Source: CAWAPD01 sp963783865 (lineage in GTDB: Bacteria > Actinomycetota > Thermoleophilia > UBA2241). Taken from it: a stretch of 64,000 nt of DNA. The stretch is taken from assembly GCA_963783865.1 (NCBI GenBank), contig CAWAPD010000003.1, positions 186,001-250,000 on the forward strand, read 5' to 3'. The notes under the pieces are model-generated. The model saw only the letters and a program-made list of their open reading frames with translations, did no database searches and was not told the DNA's origin. Below, in pieces: positions 49,356-58,185 of the stretch. The position numbers and the translations under genes are program-made. The stretch's first letter is position 1. The number at the start of each line of letters is the position of its first letter.

Positions 49356-52229
49356 CTAGGTTGTATTTTCGCCCAGCCCCTCGGATTCCGCCTCAGTCTG
49401 CTTGAGCTTGAGGACAGCCTGCACGCGGTTGGTGACACCCAGTTTCATGAAGATGTGGTTCACGTGGGTCTTGACCGTCTTTTCCGAGACGAAGAGGCGC
49501 GCAGCGATATCCGCGTTGCCGTGCCCCTTCCCCATTTCGTTGAGCACCTGGATCTCTCGTTGGGTTAGGTCGATGAGTTCCGGGAGAGGCATCGACGCAG
49601 TAGTGAATCCTCCCGCCTTGAGTATCGCGATCAGCCGCAAGGGCCCCCGGGCTCTGGCAGTCGATACTAGCTCTGCTCGTTCGTGGGGCGTGAGAACGCC
49701 TGCGAGGTGGCGAGGCAATTGATCAGCTAGTTCCCTTGACTCACACAGCGCGTCCAAGAGGGCACTGCGACCCGCACCGGTAAGGCAAAGGGCTCGCGCG
49801 GTCTCCGCCCGAGTGCTGTCTGTCACACTGACCAGAAGGCCCCTTGCTACCGGAGGATGGAGTGGGAGTTCCTGCGCAAGAAACCGCAAGTGTCCTAGCG
49901 CCAATTGCTGCGGCACGATGTCTCGAAGTGACTCAACACAACCTTGTGTGTCACCGAGTCGATGCCTGAGGAGCGCTGAAAGTGCGTGGGACTTGAGCCA
50001 TGTGAAGTCGAAACCGTGCCTCTTGGACCTTTCAGCAATCGCTAGCAAGCGAGCCACGCGGGTATTCGACGTGTTCTTCAAACCTCTGCAGAACTCGGTG
50101 CTCGCCTTCGCATCGAATGCAATTGAATGGATTCCGCTTGCTTCGGCGATTCGTTGGGCCCGCGCGTAGTAGTGAGCCGCTTGTGCCATGTCTCCAGACA
50201 GGCGGAGGCAGCGTGCGTATCGCTGAAGCGACGATGCGAAAGACCACGCATCCTGGGCGACCAGATCCGACTCGACCAGTCTCCGCAGAATGGTCTTTGC
50301 GCCCTCGACATTACCCGTCGAGAGAAGCAGGTGGGCACGAGTGTCCTCGAGCTGGAAGCGGATATGGTCGAATCGATACTCGTCGCACTCGGCCTCACAA
50401 TCCTCGAGGTAGCCCTTCGCTGACGCGAAGCAGCCCATCTCGATCAGGCTTTCCGCGAGTTCGCCGCGACATGTGACTGCGAAAGTCCTAGGACCAAGGG
50501 CGATTGCCGAATCAACAGCCGCCGTGACCGTTCTCACGGCTTCTCGGTAGTGGCCACGGATTCTAAGGCTGACTCCCTTCAGCGCCTTGACCCTGATGCC
50601 CTCACCCGTCACGTAGGGACCGATGAGGAGTTCGGCCTCACGCCAGGCAGCCTCGGCGTCGTCCCAGCGCCCAGAGTAGTTGAAGGCCGAGCCGAGACTG
50701 ACCAGCGTGTGGATCGTCTGATTGGGAGTCGTCGCCTGCTCGAGCGCCAGCTCGCAGTGTCTCGCGGCCTGCTCGAAGTCGCCCCGCCAGAAATGGAGAG
50801 ACTCAAGGCCGCTTAACGTGGCGTACCGGCCTCGTCTGTCGCCGCCCTCGGTGAAGGCGGTGCTCGCACACTCGAGCTCGCGGATCGCGCCCTCGCTATC
50901 CCCCCCTCTCCACAGCAGCTGACCCTTGAGGAAGATGCCCCAGGGGTTGTGATCCACGAGGAAGCCGGGGAGCCGATCCAGCCACGATCGGAGCGCCTCG
51001 AGCCGGCAGTTGTCGCTGACCAGGTCGCCGGCGCGCGACACGACGGCGAGCGCCAACTGGGGCTCGTTGGCGGCGAAGAGCAGCTCGATCGCCGTCTCGG
51101 CGTCGCCGGCGGATTCTACCGCACGGGCGGTCCCGATCTGGAGCTGGCGGAAGGCTTCCGGCCCATGCTCCTGCACGTGCCTGGCGCACAGGTAGTCCCG
51201 CAGGAGATGGTGGTAGCGGTAGGTCGAGCTGGCTTCGTCGAAGAACGTGAAGACGTTCTGCTCGACAAGGTGCCGCAGGATCGCTCCCGCCGATTCGCTG
51301 CCCGCTACGGCGGCTGCCAGCGCGACCGTCATGGAATCGAGGCAGCAAGTCGCCGCGAGGAAGTCGGCGACCTGTCCACTCTCATGCCGCAGCGCTTCGT
51401 CTGCGAGATAGGAGAACACGTCGTTCTTCAGCCGAGGATCGCCGAGCGCTCTCTCCATCGTCGACACGTCCGTCCACTCGAGAGCCCGAGCCGCCATGGC
51501 GATGCTGGCCGGCCACCCCTCGGTCAGACTCGCCAGCCGCTCCGCATCGGGCTGGGAGACCTTGATGCCGGCGGCGGCAAGCGTCTCGCGCGCCTGATCT
51601 GCCGTGAAGCGAAGATGTTCGAAGTCGACCTCGGCCACCTGGTCGTCGAGCCGCAGTCGAGCGACGGAGATCGACGGAAGGCAACGCGTCAGCAAGACGA
51701 CGTGCAGGTGCTCCGGCAGGTTGGCGAGCAGGAAGTCCAGGGCGGTGTTCAAGCTCTCCGAAGACGCTGCCTGATGGTAGTCGTCGAGGATGATGTGCAA
51801 CTCGTTCGTGACGCCCGCTGCGAGCTCGGACACGAGCAGGGCGAGCAGCTGGTTGATGTCGGCGGGATCGTCGCGCGCGTCGGCGAACCGTTCGACCAGG
51901 ATCTCGCCGAACGTGGGGTTGTCCTGGCGCAGACCTTGGACGAGCGACGCGATGAGGACCAGCGGATCGTGGTCGAGCACATCGAGCTTGTACCAGACCA
52001 CGTTCCACTTGAGACGGGCGGCGGCCTCGGCGACCACGGTCGTCTTGCCGTAGCCGGCGGGGGCGCGCACGACGGTCAGTCGTCTGCGCGCCCCGTCGGC
52101 GAGTGCCTCGAGGACCTGGGGCCGTACGCTGACGTCACGCACGCGCGGGATCGCGAGCTTGGTGGCGACGAATGCGGGAGCGCCCGTGATGAGCGACCGG
52201 CCTCCGTCGATGTGATCAGGCCCCCCCAT
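49356..52229 (-). CDS. Large ATP-dependent LuxR-family regulator (MalT/LAL type)
   Basis: 957 residues. The N-terminal STAND ATPase has Walker A RAPAGYGKTTVV (~45) and Walker B LHIILDDYHQ (~120). A long alpha-solenoid of TPR-like repeats follows (about 400-850). The C-terminal LuxR HTH is DLTQREIQVLNEMGKGHGNADIAARLFVSEKTVKTHVNHIFMKLG (~895-940). MalT-type proteins bind an inducer in the solenoid and activate transcription as ATP-bound oligomers. The 3' half of the gene is visibly less GC-rich than the 5' half. ATG 52229 is 11 bases after TAGAGT. Targets are unknown; nearby candidates are the vanW gene (divergent) and the KIH locus. Confidence 0.9.
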   Translation of the reverse strand: MGGPDHIDGGRSLITGAPAFVATKLAIPRVRDVSVRPQVLEALADGARRRLTVVRAPAGYGKTTVVAEAAARLKWNVVWYKLDVLDHDPLVLIASLVQGLRQDNPTFGEILVERFADARDDPADINQLLALLVSELAAGVTNELHIILDDYHQAASSESLNTALDFLLANLPEHLHVVLLTRCLPSISVARLRLDDQVAEVDFEHLRFTADQARETLAAAGIKVSQPDAERLASLTEGWPASIAMAARALEWTDVSTMERALGDPRLKNDVFSYLADEALRHESGQVADFLAATCCLDSMTVALAAAVAGSESAGAILRHLVEQNVFTFFDEASSTYRYHHLLRDYLCARHVQEHGPEAFRQLQIGTARAVESAGDAETAIELLFAANEPQLALAVVSRAGDLVSDNCRLEALRSWLDRLPGFLVDHNPWGIFLKGQLLWRGGDSEGAIRELECASTAFTEGGDRRGRYATLSGLESLHFWRGDFEQAARHCELALEQATTPNQTIHTLVSLGSAFNYSGRWDDAEAAWREAELLIGPYVTGEGIRVKALKGVSLRIRGHYREAVRTVTAAVDSAIALGPRTFAVTCRGELAESLIEMGCFASAKGYLEDCEAECDEYRFDHIRFQLEDTRAHLLLSTGNVEGAKTILRRLVESDLVAQDAWSFASSLQRYARCLRLSGDMAQAAHYYARAQRIAEASGIHSIAFDAKASTEFCRGLKNTSNTRVARLLAIAERSKRHGFDFTWLKSHALSALLRHRLGDTQGCVESLRDIVPQQLALGHLRFLAQELPLHPPVARGLLVSVTDSTRAETARALCLTGAGRSALLDALCESRELADQLPRHLAGVLTPHERAELVSTARARGPLRLIAILKAGGFTTASMPLPELIDLTQREIQVLNEMGKGHGNADIAARLFVSEKTVKTHVNHIFMKLGVTNRVQAVLKLKQTEAESEGLGENTT

Positions 52230-52266
52230 GTGAAGTTCAGACTCTAGCAGCCAACCAGTCTGGAGA

Positions 52267-52276
52267 GTAGGCCTAC
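52267..52276. promoter_or_regulatory. Palindrome GTAGGCCTAC in the luxR-vanW divergent region
   Basis: A perfect 10-bp palindrome in the 147-base region between the divergent LuxR and VanW genes. It is a possible regulator site; evidence is positional only. Confidence 0.25.
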
Positions 52277-52376
52277 GAGCCAAGGTGGGTTGACGTTGCC
52301 GGGTCGCACGAGTCAGAGGTCGGGAGACCTGACATCTCGCGCGTGGGCCGCTCCTATCGTTACAATAGCGTTTCGT

Positions 52377-54536
52377 ATGGCTACAGCCTCACAACCCCGG
52401 CGGCGCAAGAAGAAGGAGCCGCTCCTCATCCGCATCCTCGCCCCGATCGTCACGGTCGTGCTCTGGCCGGTCGAGAAAGTCATGGGCAAGAAGAGGCCGG
52501 AAGAGGGGGCGCGGCGGAGGCCGGCGTCGGCGATGCCGGCCGCCTCCGCGCCGATCTCGTCTGCCGCCGGCGTCTCGGCCGAGGACACTGCCGACCTCAC
52601 GCCCGCGTGGGCGCAAGCGGGCGGCGCGGGGATCGGTGAGGGAAACCCCAGGGGCGGCACGGCAGGCGCAGGCGCGAAGGGCGGCAGGGGGAGCGCGGGG
52701 AGTGGAGGCGGCGCCGGCGGGCGTCCGTCCCGCACGACCGCCCGCCGGCGCCGCCTCGTGCTGGTCGGCTGCCTGGCCGCGGTGGTGCTGGTGCTCGCTG
52801 CCGTGGCCGGCGACTACCTGCTCTCGCGGGGCTCGATCCACGGCAACGTCACGGTCTACGGTGTCGGCGTCGGCGGCATGAAGGCCAGCGACGCCAAGTT
52901 CAAGCTCAGCTCGGCGCTGCCGACGGGCGGGCAGCTCAAGCTCGTCTACAAGGGCCACGTCTGGACGATCTCGGCCGACGCGCTCAAGACGCACATCGAC
53001 GGGCGCGCGGCCGCGCATGCGGCCTACCTCTACACGCGCAGCGGCAACCTGTTCACGCAGGCCTGGCGGCGGTTCTCGCTGTGGTTCACGCCGCACGACA
53101 TCCGGCCGCCGCTGAGCCTCGATTCCCCGCGGTTCAAGCAGCAGCTCGCGGCGATCGCCCAGGTCGCCGAGGTCAAGCCGGTGGCGGCGACGGTCAAGGT
53201 GGTCGGGGCCACGCCGACGGTGCGACCGGCCAAGGACGGCCGCGTGATCGACGTCGCCGCCGTGCGCCGGGCGCTCACGCAGGCGGCGCTGAGCGGCGAC
53301 GAGGTGACGGTGAAGCTGCCCCTGGTCACCGCCACGCCGGCGGTCGCGACGGCCGACGCCCAGACGGCGGCCGCCACGGCCCGCGCGTGGCTGGCGGGGC
53401 CGCTGACCCTGGTCTACCAGGACCACACCTACACGCTGCCGCCCGACGAGCTCGGCCAGTACCTGGCCTTCGTGCCGCAGGAGGGGTCGCCGCGCCTCAA
53501 GGTCACCTTCGACTCGCCGGTCACGCAGGGCTACTTCGACTACATCACGGCGCAGATCGGCAAGCCCGGCAAGGACGCCCAGTTCGTGGTCCACGGCGCC
53601 AAGGTCTCAATCGAGCCGGGCAAGGCCGGGTGGGGCGTGGTGCCGGCCAAGACGATCGAGCGCATGAACGCGGCCGCGAGCGGCGGCGCCTCGGGGCGCA
53701 GCGTGCAGATCGTGGTCGGCAAGGCGCCGCCCGAGCTCTCGGCCGCCGAGGCCCGCGCGCTGCACATCACGCGCCAGATCGGCACCTACACCACGTCGGT
53801 CGCCGGGACCACGAACCGCCTCGACAACGTGGGCTTGGGCTCGTCCATGCTCAACAACACGCTGATCGCCCCGGGCAAGATCTTCTCGGTCAACGGCACG
53901 ACCGGCGAGCGCACCGCGGCGGCCGGGTTCAAGATGGCGCCGACCATCATCAACGGCAAGCTCGAGGACTCGGTCGGCGGCGGCATGTGCCAGGTGTCGA
54001 CGACGGTGTTCAACGCGGCCTTCGTCGCCGGCCTGCAGATCGTCGAGCGTCACAACCACGCCCTCTACATCTCGCACTACCCGCTGGGGCGCGACGCCAC
54101 CGTCAGCTACGGCTCCTACGACCTCAAGTTCCGCAACGACACGCCCGACTGGATCCTCGTGAAGACCAACTTCACGGGCTACTCGCTAACCGTGTCGCTC
54201 TACAGCTCGCCCCTGCACCGCAAGGTCGTGAGCACGACGAGCGCCTGGTACAACATCGTGCCGTTCACGATCACCAAGAAGAAGGACCCGACCCTCGACC
54301 CCGGCCAGACGAGCGTCGACACCCCCGGCGAGAACGGCATGAGCATCGACTGCTACCGCAAGGTGTACGAGGACGGCAAGCTGATCTGGAACGACGACTT
54401 CAAGAGCGTCTACAGCATGGCGCCCGAGATCCTGCTCGTGGGACCGAAGTCGCCGTCCCCGTCGCCCTCGCCGTCGCCCAGCGCGAGCGGCTCGGCCAAG
54501 CCCTCGCCCACCCCCAAGCCGTCGCCGACGCACTAG
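52377..54536 (+). CDS. VanW-family protein with peptidoglycan-binding-like domains
   Basis: 719 residues. A basic N-terminus and a Gly/Ala/Ser linker (to ~120) precede a membrane anchor (LVLVGCLAAVVLVLAAVAG, ~126-144). Two repeats resembling PG_binding_4 modules follow (~150-460). The VanW domain (~470-610) contains TTNRLDNVGLGSSMLNNTLIAPGKIFSVN and GGGMCQVSTTVFNAAF. The C-terminus ends in Pro/Ser repeats that could span cell wall. VanW proteins are envelope-associated, but their activity is unclear. TACAAT (52361-52366) lies 10 bases before the ATG, so the mRNA is nearly leaderless. Its stop shares CTAG with the convergent GNAT gene. Confidence 0.9.
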   Translation: MATASQPRRRKKKEPLLIRILAPIVTVVLWPVEKVMGKKRPEEGARRRPASAMPAASAPISSAAGVSAEDTADLTPAWAQAGGAGIGEGNPRGGTAGAGAKGGRGSAGSGGGAGGRPSRTTARRRRLVLVGCLAAVVLVLAAVAGDYLLSRGSIHGNVTVYGVGVGGMKASDAKFKLSSALPTGGQLKLVYKGHVWTISADALKTHIDGRAAAHAAYLYTRSGNLFTQAWRRFSLWFTPHDIRPPLSLDSPRFKQQLAAIAQVAEVKPVAATVKVVGATPTVRPAKDGRVIDVAAVRRALTQAALSGDEVTVKLPLVTATPAVATADAQTAAATARAWLAGPLTLVYQDHTYTLPPDELGQYLAFVPQEGSPRLKVTFDSPVTQGYFDYITAQIGKPGKDAQFVVHGAKVSIEPGKAGWGVVPAKTIERMNAAASGGASGRSVQIVVGKAPPELSAAEARALHITRQIGTYTTSVAGTTNRLDNVGLGSSMLNNTLIAPGKIFSVNGTTGERTAAAGFKMAPTIINGKLEDSVGGGMCQVSTTVFNAAFVAGLQIVERHNHALYISHYPLGRDATVSYGSYDLKFRNDTPDWILVKTNFTGYSLTVSLYSSPLHRKVVSTTSAWYNIVPFTITKKKDPTLDPGQTSVDTPGENGMSIDCYRKVYEDGKLIWNDDFKSVYSMAPEILLVGPKSPSPSPSPSPSASGSAKPSPTPKPSPTH

Positions 54537-55141
54537 CGCGCGGGTCCGTCACCCCTGGGACCGGTCGCCCGGCGAGCCGTCGCCGGCTTGCCGTGCAGCC
54601 AGGTGAACGCGACCCGATAGCCGCGCCGTTCGTAGAACGCCTTGGCGCGGTCGTTGGGCACGTCGACGCCGATGATGAGGTCGTCGATCCCGCGGCTCGC
54701 CAGCTCGTCCTCGAGGCAATCCATGAGCAGGGCGCCGACGCCGTTGCCACGATTGGAGGCGGTCACGACCAGCGTCTCGAGCTCGGCGAGCGTGTCGCCC
54801 GTCTCCCAGACGTGCTCGGCGCCGTCGATCTTGACCATCGCATAGCCGACCGGGTCGCCGCCGCGCCGGGCCACGAGGCAGAAGGCGTCGGGATCGGCGA
54901 GGACGTCCTCGTAGAGCCGGCGCTCGCGCGGCCACGAGTCGTCGGCGGGGCGGAACGGCACCGGGCCGCCGATCGACGAGAGATGGTCGATGAGCTCGCG
55001 CCACAGGGGTTCGAGGTCGGCGAGGCCGTCGGCGCCGAGGCGGGCGACGTCGACGTCGCCCGCCTCGGCGCCGACGGCCTCGCCCTCGTGCCCCACCATC
55101 GACTGGTAGTGGAAGATCGAGAGGTCGGCGTCGTCGCTCAT
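54533..55141 (-). CDS. GNAT-family acetyltransferase
   Basis: 202 residues. The GNAT fold spans ~40-190, with the acetyl-CoA loop VVTASNRGNGVGALLMDCLEDEL (~122-144) and the acceptor-side VPNDRAKAFYERRGYRVAF. The first ~40 residues are acidic. The substrate is unknown. ATG 55141 overlaps the helicase stop (ATGA), so the two are translationally coupled. Its stop overlaps the VanW stop within a shared CTAG. Confidence 0.87.
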   Translation of the reverse strand: MSDDADLSIFHYQSMVGHEGEAVGAEAGDVDVARLGADGLADLEPLWRELIDHLSSIGGPVPFRPADDSWPRERRLYEDVLADPDAFCLVARRGGDPVGYAMVKIDGAEHVWETGDTLAELETLVVTASNRGNGVGALLMDCLEDELASRGIDDLIIGVDVPNDRAKAFYERRGYRVAFTWLHGKPATARRATGPRGDGPAR

Positions 55142-57438
55142 GGTGCTCCGTTCCGGTCGGGGACGGCCGTGGCGGCCGGTCCCGGCGAGGCGACGAGCAA
55201 CGCTCGCAGCAGCGCCAGGGCTCCCTGTTTGTGCAGCGGTTCGTTCAAATTACCGCATTTCGGGCTCTGGACGCACGAGGGGCAGCCCGCCTCGCAGGGG
55301 CACTCGGCGATCAGCAGGGCGGCATCGGCCGCCAGCGCCTCGAAGGCGTCGTAGGCGCGGCGCGTGAGGCCGATGCCGCCCGGGAAGCCGTCGTAGACGA
55401 AGACGGTCGCCTGGTCGGTCTGCCAGTGCCAGGCGGTCGACAGCCCCCCGATGTCCCAGCGGTCGCACATCGCGTACAGCGGCAGCACGGCGATCGACGC
55501 GTGCTCGGCGGCGTGCAGGCTGCCGAGAACGGCATCCTCGGCCACATGAGCCTCGAGCAAGCCGGGGGGCATGGTGAACCATAGGGCCTCGGTGGTGAAG
55601 ACTTGCTCGGGCAGCTCGAGGGCGACGGTGTCGATCACCGCGTTGTCGGCCAGCTCGCGCTTCTGGTAGGCCATGAGCTGCTCGGTGACCTCGAGCTCGC
55701 CGAAGAACAGCGCCGCGCCCTCGGCCAGCGGGCGCGTGTCCGCCTGTCCGGCGATCAGCACGTGCTTGTCGACCTTGGGCTGCGTGTAGTAGGTGCCGTT
55801 GAAGTCGTCGACCAGGACGAGGCCGGTGTCGAGGTCGAGGCGCTTGACCAGGTAGCTGCGACCGAGGTGCAGGTAGACGGCGCCGGGATGGGCGACGCGG
55901 GGCACCCGCTCCTTCTCGAGGGTGCCCAGCACGGTGCCCTCGGTCGCCTCGACGATCGTGAAGCGGTCGGGCGAGGCCGAGCGCAGCGACACGAGCGGCG
56001 CCGGCGGCTCGGGTCGCGACCAGACGAACGCATCGCCCTGGCGGCGCAGCCTGCCGCCTGCGGCGAGCTGCGCCGCCCTCGCCATGCCGGCCGGCCCGAA
56101 GTACGCCTCGTCGGCCGGCCGCAGCGGCTGCTCGTAGGCGGCCGAGCCGACGTGGGCGTCGAGGATGTGCGGGTTGGTGAGGTCGACGATCGCCGCCTCG
56201 ACGGCGCGCGAGAGCAGGCGCTCGGGCTCGCGCATGAAGTACTGGTCGAGGGCGTCCTGCCCGGCGACGAGGACGGCCCAGCCACGCTCCGCGCGGCCGG
56301 CCCGTCCCCACCGCTGCCAGAGGCTGGTCATCGTTCCCGGGAAACCCACAACGAGCGACTCGTCGAGCCCGCCGACGTCGATCCCCAGCTCGAGGGCGCT
56401 GGTGGCGATCACCGCCTGCAGGTCGCCGTCGAACAATCGGCGCTCGATCTCGCGGCGCTGCTGCGGCGTGTAGCCGGCGCGGTACGGCTGCACGCGGTCG
56501 GCCGCTGCCGGATCGCGGTCGTTCAAGCGCCGCCGCACGTGGTCGTAGACGAGCTCGGCAGCCTTGCGCGTGGGCGCGAAGCCGATCGCCCGATATCCCT
56601 GGAGGATGCTCTCGGCCAGCACGTAGCTGGCCTCGGCCAGGGCGCTGCGCCGCTGGCCGAGCGCGGGGTCGGTGAGCGGCGGGTTCCAGAGCACGATCGT
56701 GCGCTCGGGCGAGGGCGCCCCGTCCTGGTCGACGACCGCGAACGGCAGCCCGGTCAGCGTCTCGGCGAACTCGAGCGGGTTGGCGATCGTCGCCGAGGCG
56801 AGCACGAACTGAGGCGCCGAGCCGTAGGTCGCGCACAGGCGGCGCAGGCGGCGCACGACCTGGGCCACGTGCGAGCCGAACACGCCGCGGTACACGTGGG
56901 CCTCGTCGAGGACGACGTAGCGGAGCTGGTGCAGGAACTCGGACCAGCGCTCGTGCGCCGGCATGATGCCGACGTGGAGCATGTCGGGGTTCGACAGGAC
57001 GAGGTTCGCGCGGCTGCGGATGCGCGCCCGCTGCTCCTGCGGCGTGTCCCCGTCGTAGATCGCCGTGACCATGTCGGGCAGGTGCAGGTCGCGCAGCTTG
57101 CGGGCCTGGTCCTGGGCGAGCGCCTTGGTGGGGTAGAGGAACAGGGCGCGGGAGCCGGGGTCGCGGGCGAACGCGTCGAGCACCGGCAGGTCGAAGGCCA
57201 GCGACTTGCCGCTGGCCGTGCCGGTCGAGACGACGACGTGGCGGCCGGCGCGCAGGTGGTCCCACACGGCGCGCTGGTGGGTGTAGAGAGAGTCGATGCC
57301 GGCGGCGGCCAGGACCTTGGCCACCGCCGTGTCGAGATCCTCCGGCAGAGGCGCGGTGTGGGCGGCGCGCGCCGCGCGGTTCGTGACGTACACGACCTGC
57401 TCGTGCGAGCCGTCGGTCAGGAACGAGAGTCCGGCCAT
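55138..57438 (-). CDS. DEAD/DEAH-box helicase with DUF1998/MZB zinc domain (MrfA/Hrq1-like)
   Basis: 766 residues. Helicase motifs are THQRAVWDHLRAGRHVVVSTGTASGKS (Q motif and motif I), VVLDEAHVY (II, DEAH), LASATIANP (III) and, in RecA2, ATSALELGIDVGGLDESLVVGFPG and WQRWGRAGR (VI). The C-terminus has a four-Cys site, CPCEAGCPSC plus SPKCGN, typical of DUF1998. Homologues (B. subtilis MrfA, yeast Hrq1) act in repair of mitomycin-type DNA damage. ATG 57438 sits 6 bases after TACGAT, suggesting a leaderless transcript. It is coupled to a GNAT gene. Confidence 0.92.
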   Translation of the reverse strand: MAGLSFLTDGSHEQVVYVTNRAARAAHTAPLPEDLDTAVAKVLAAAGIDSLYTHQRAVWDHLRAGRHVVVSTGTASGKSLAFDLPVLDAFARDPGSRALFLYPTKALAQDQARKLRDLHLPDMVTAIYDGDTPQEQRARIRSRANLVLSNPDMLHVGIMPAHERWSEFLHQLRYVVLDEAHVYRGVFGSHVAQVVRRLRRLCATYGSAPQFVLASATIANPLEFAETLTGLPFAVVDQDGAPSPERTIVLWNPPLTDPALGQRRSALAEASYVLAESILQGYRAIGFAPTRKAAELVYDHVRRRLNDRDPAAADRVQPYRAGYTPQQRREIERRLFDGDLQAVIATSALELGIDVGGLDESLVVGFPGTMTSLWQRWGRAGRAERGWAVLVAGQDALDQYFMREPERLLSRAVEAAIVDLTNPHILDAHVGSAAYEQPLRPADEAYFGPAGMARAAQLAAGGRLRRQGDAFVWSRPEPPAPLVSLRSASPDRFTIVEATEGTVLGTLEKERVPRVAHPGAVYLHLGRSYLVKRLDLDTGLVLVDDFNGTYYTQPKVDKHVLIAGQADTRPLAEGAALFFGELEVTEQLMAYQKRELADNAVIDTVALELPEQVFTTEALWFTMPPGLLEAHVAEDAVLGSLHAAEHASIAVLPLYAMCDRWDIGGLSTAWHWQTDQATVFVYDGFPGGIGLTRRAYDAFEALAADAALLIAECPCEAGCPSCVQSPKCGNLNEPLHKQGALALLRALLVASPGPAATAVPDRNGAP

Positions 57439-57471
57439 GCGCCCATCGTAGCGCACGCCGGGAACGAAGAA

Positions 57472-57512
57472 GCGGGGGCGGGGAGCGCGCCTCGCGCGCT
57501 CCCCGCCCCCGC
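57472..57512 (-). terminator. Hairpin after the CAP-domain gene
   Basis: 19-bp perfect arms with a CTC loop, 9 bases beyond the stop codon at 57522. No T-tract. Confidence 0.6.
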
Positions 57513-57521
57513 CCGGACCTG

Positions 57522-58019
57522 CTACCGCCGCACGCCCGCGTCGAGCGTGAAGAACACCGTGTCGTCGGAGCCGGCGTACGAGCCGACGGCCCGGCCGATG
57601 CCGGCGCGGCGGAACGCCTTCGTCAGGATGATCGCCTTGTGGTCGGCACTGTTCATCCAGGACCTGAAGATCTGCCGCGGCGTACCGGCTGTCCGGTAGG
57701 CGATGTTCTCGCCGACCTTCCAGTACGTGCAGCCGCTGTAGCCGAACCCGAAGCGGATCAGGCGCGACGAGAAGCTCTCGCCGCTATAGGAGGAGTGACT
57801 GAAGTACGCGTGCTTGGCCATGTCGCGCGAGTGCGAGCGCGAGGCGCGCTCGAGCGCGCAACTCATCCGCAGGCGATGCAGGCCGTGGCTGCGGCGAGTC
57901 TTGTTGACGAGTGCAAGCAGGCGCCGCTCGGGCTTGGTCATCCTGATCGCCTCCGCGGGGGGCGCCAGCACACAGATCAGGAACACGATCGTCGAGAGTG
58001 CCACCGCGATACGTTTCAT
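57522..58019 (-). CDS. Secreted CAP/SCP-domain protein
   Basis: 165 residues. A signal peptide (about 1-24, ending PPAEA) precedes one CAP domain: LLALVNKTRRSHGLHRL, ERASRSHSRDMAKHAYFSHSSYSGESFSSRL, VGENIAYRTAG and IFRSWMNSADHKAIILTKAFRRAGIGR. The conserved His/Glu cleft residues are present. Bacterial CAP proteins are exported and of uncertain role. ATG 58019 follows GGAGG at 7 bases. It stands alone, divergent from the M23-like gene. Confidence 0.9.
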   Translation of the reverse strand: MKRIAVALSTIVFLICVLAPPAEAIRMTKPERRLLALVNKTRRSHGLHRLRMSCALERASRSHSRDMAKHAYFSHSSYSGESFSSRLIRFGFGYSGCTYWKVGENIAYRTAGTPRQIFRSWMNSADHKAIILTKAFRRAGIGRAVGSYAGSDDTVFFTLDAGVRR

Positions 58020-58149
58020 GGGTCATCCTCCGTGGCCGGCCCTACGGGAGATGTATCGGCAGGTCGGCTCTCGTCTTGAGTCCGGCACCGTGGCCCGCCG
58101 GCAGGCTCCCGACGTCGGTCCGGCTCCGGGTGCCGCAGGAGCCCGACGG

Positions 58150-58176
58150 TTGAAAGCCCCGGGGGCGGCGTATACC
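58150..58176 (+). promoter_or_regulatory. Candidate promoter of the M23-like/phosphorylase operon
   Basis: TTGAAA (58150-58155), a 15-base spacer and TATACC (58171-58176), ending 9 bases before the ATG at 58186. The transcript would have almost no leader. Confidence 0.5.
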
Positions 58177-58185
58177 CTCAGGTCC

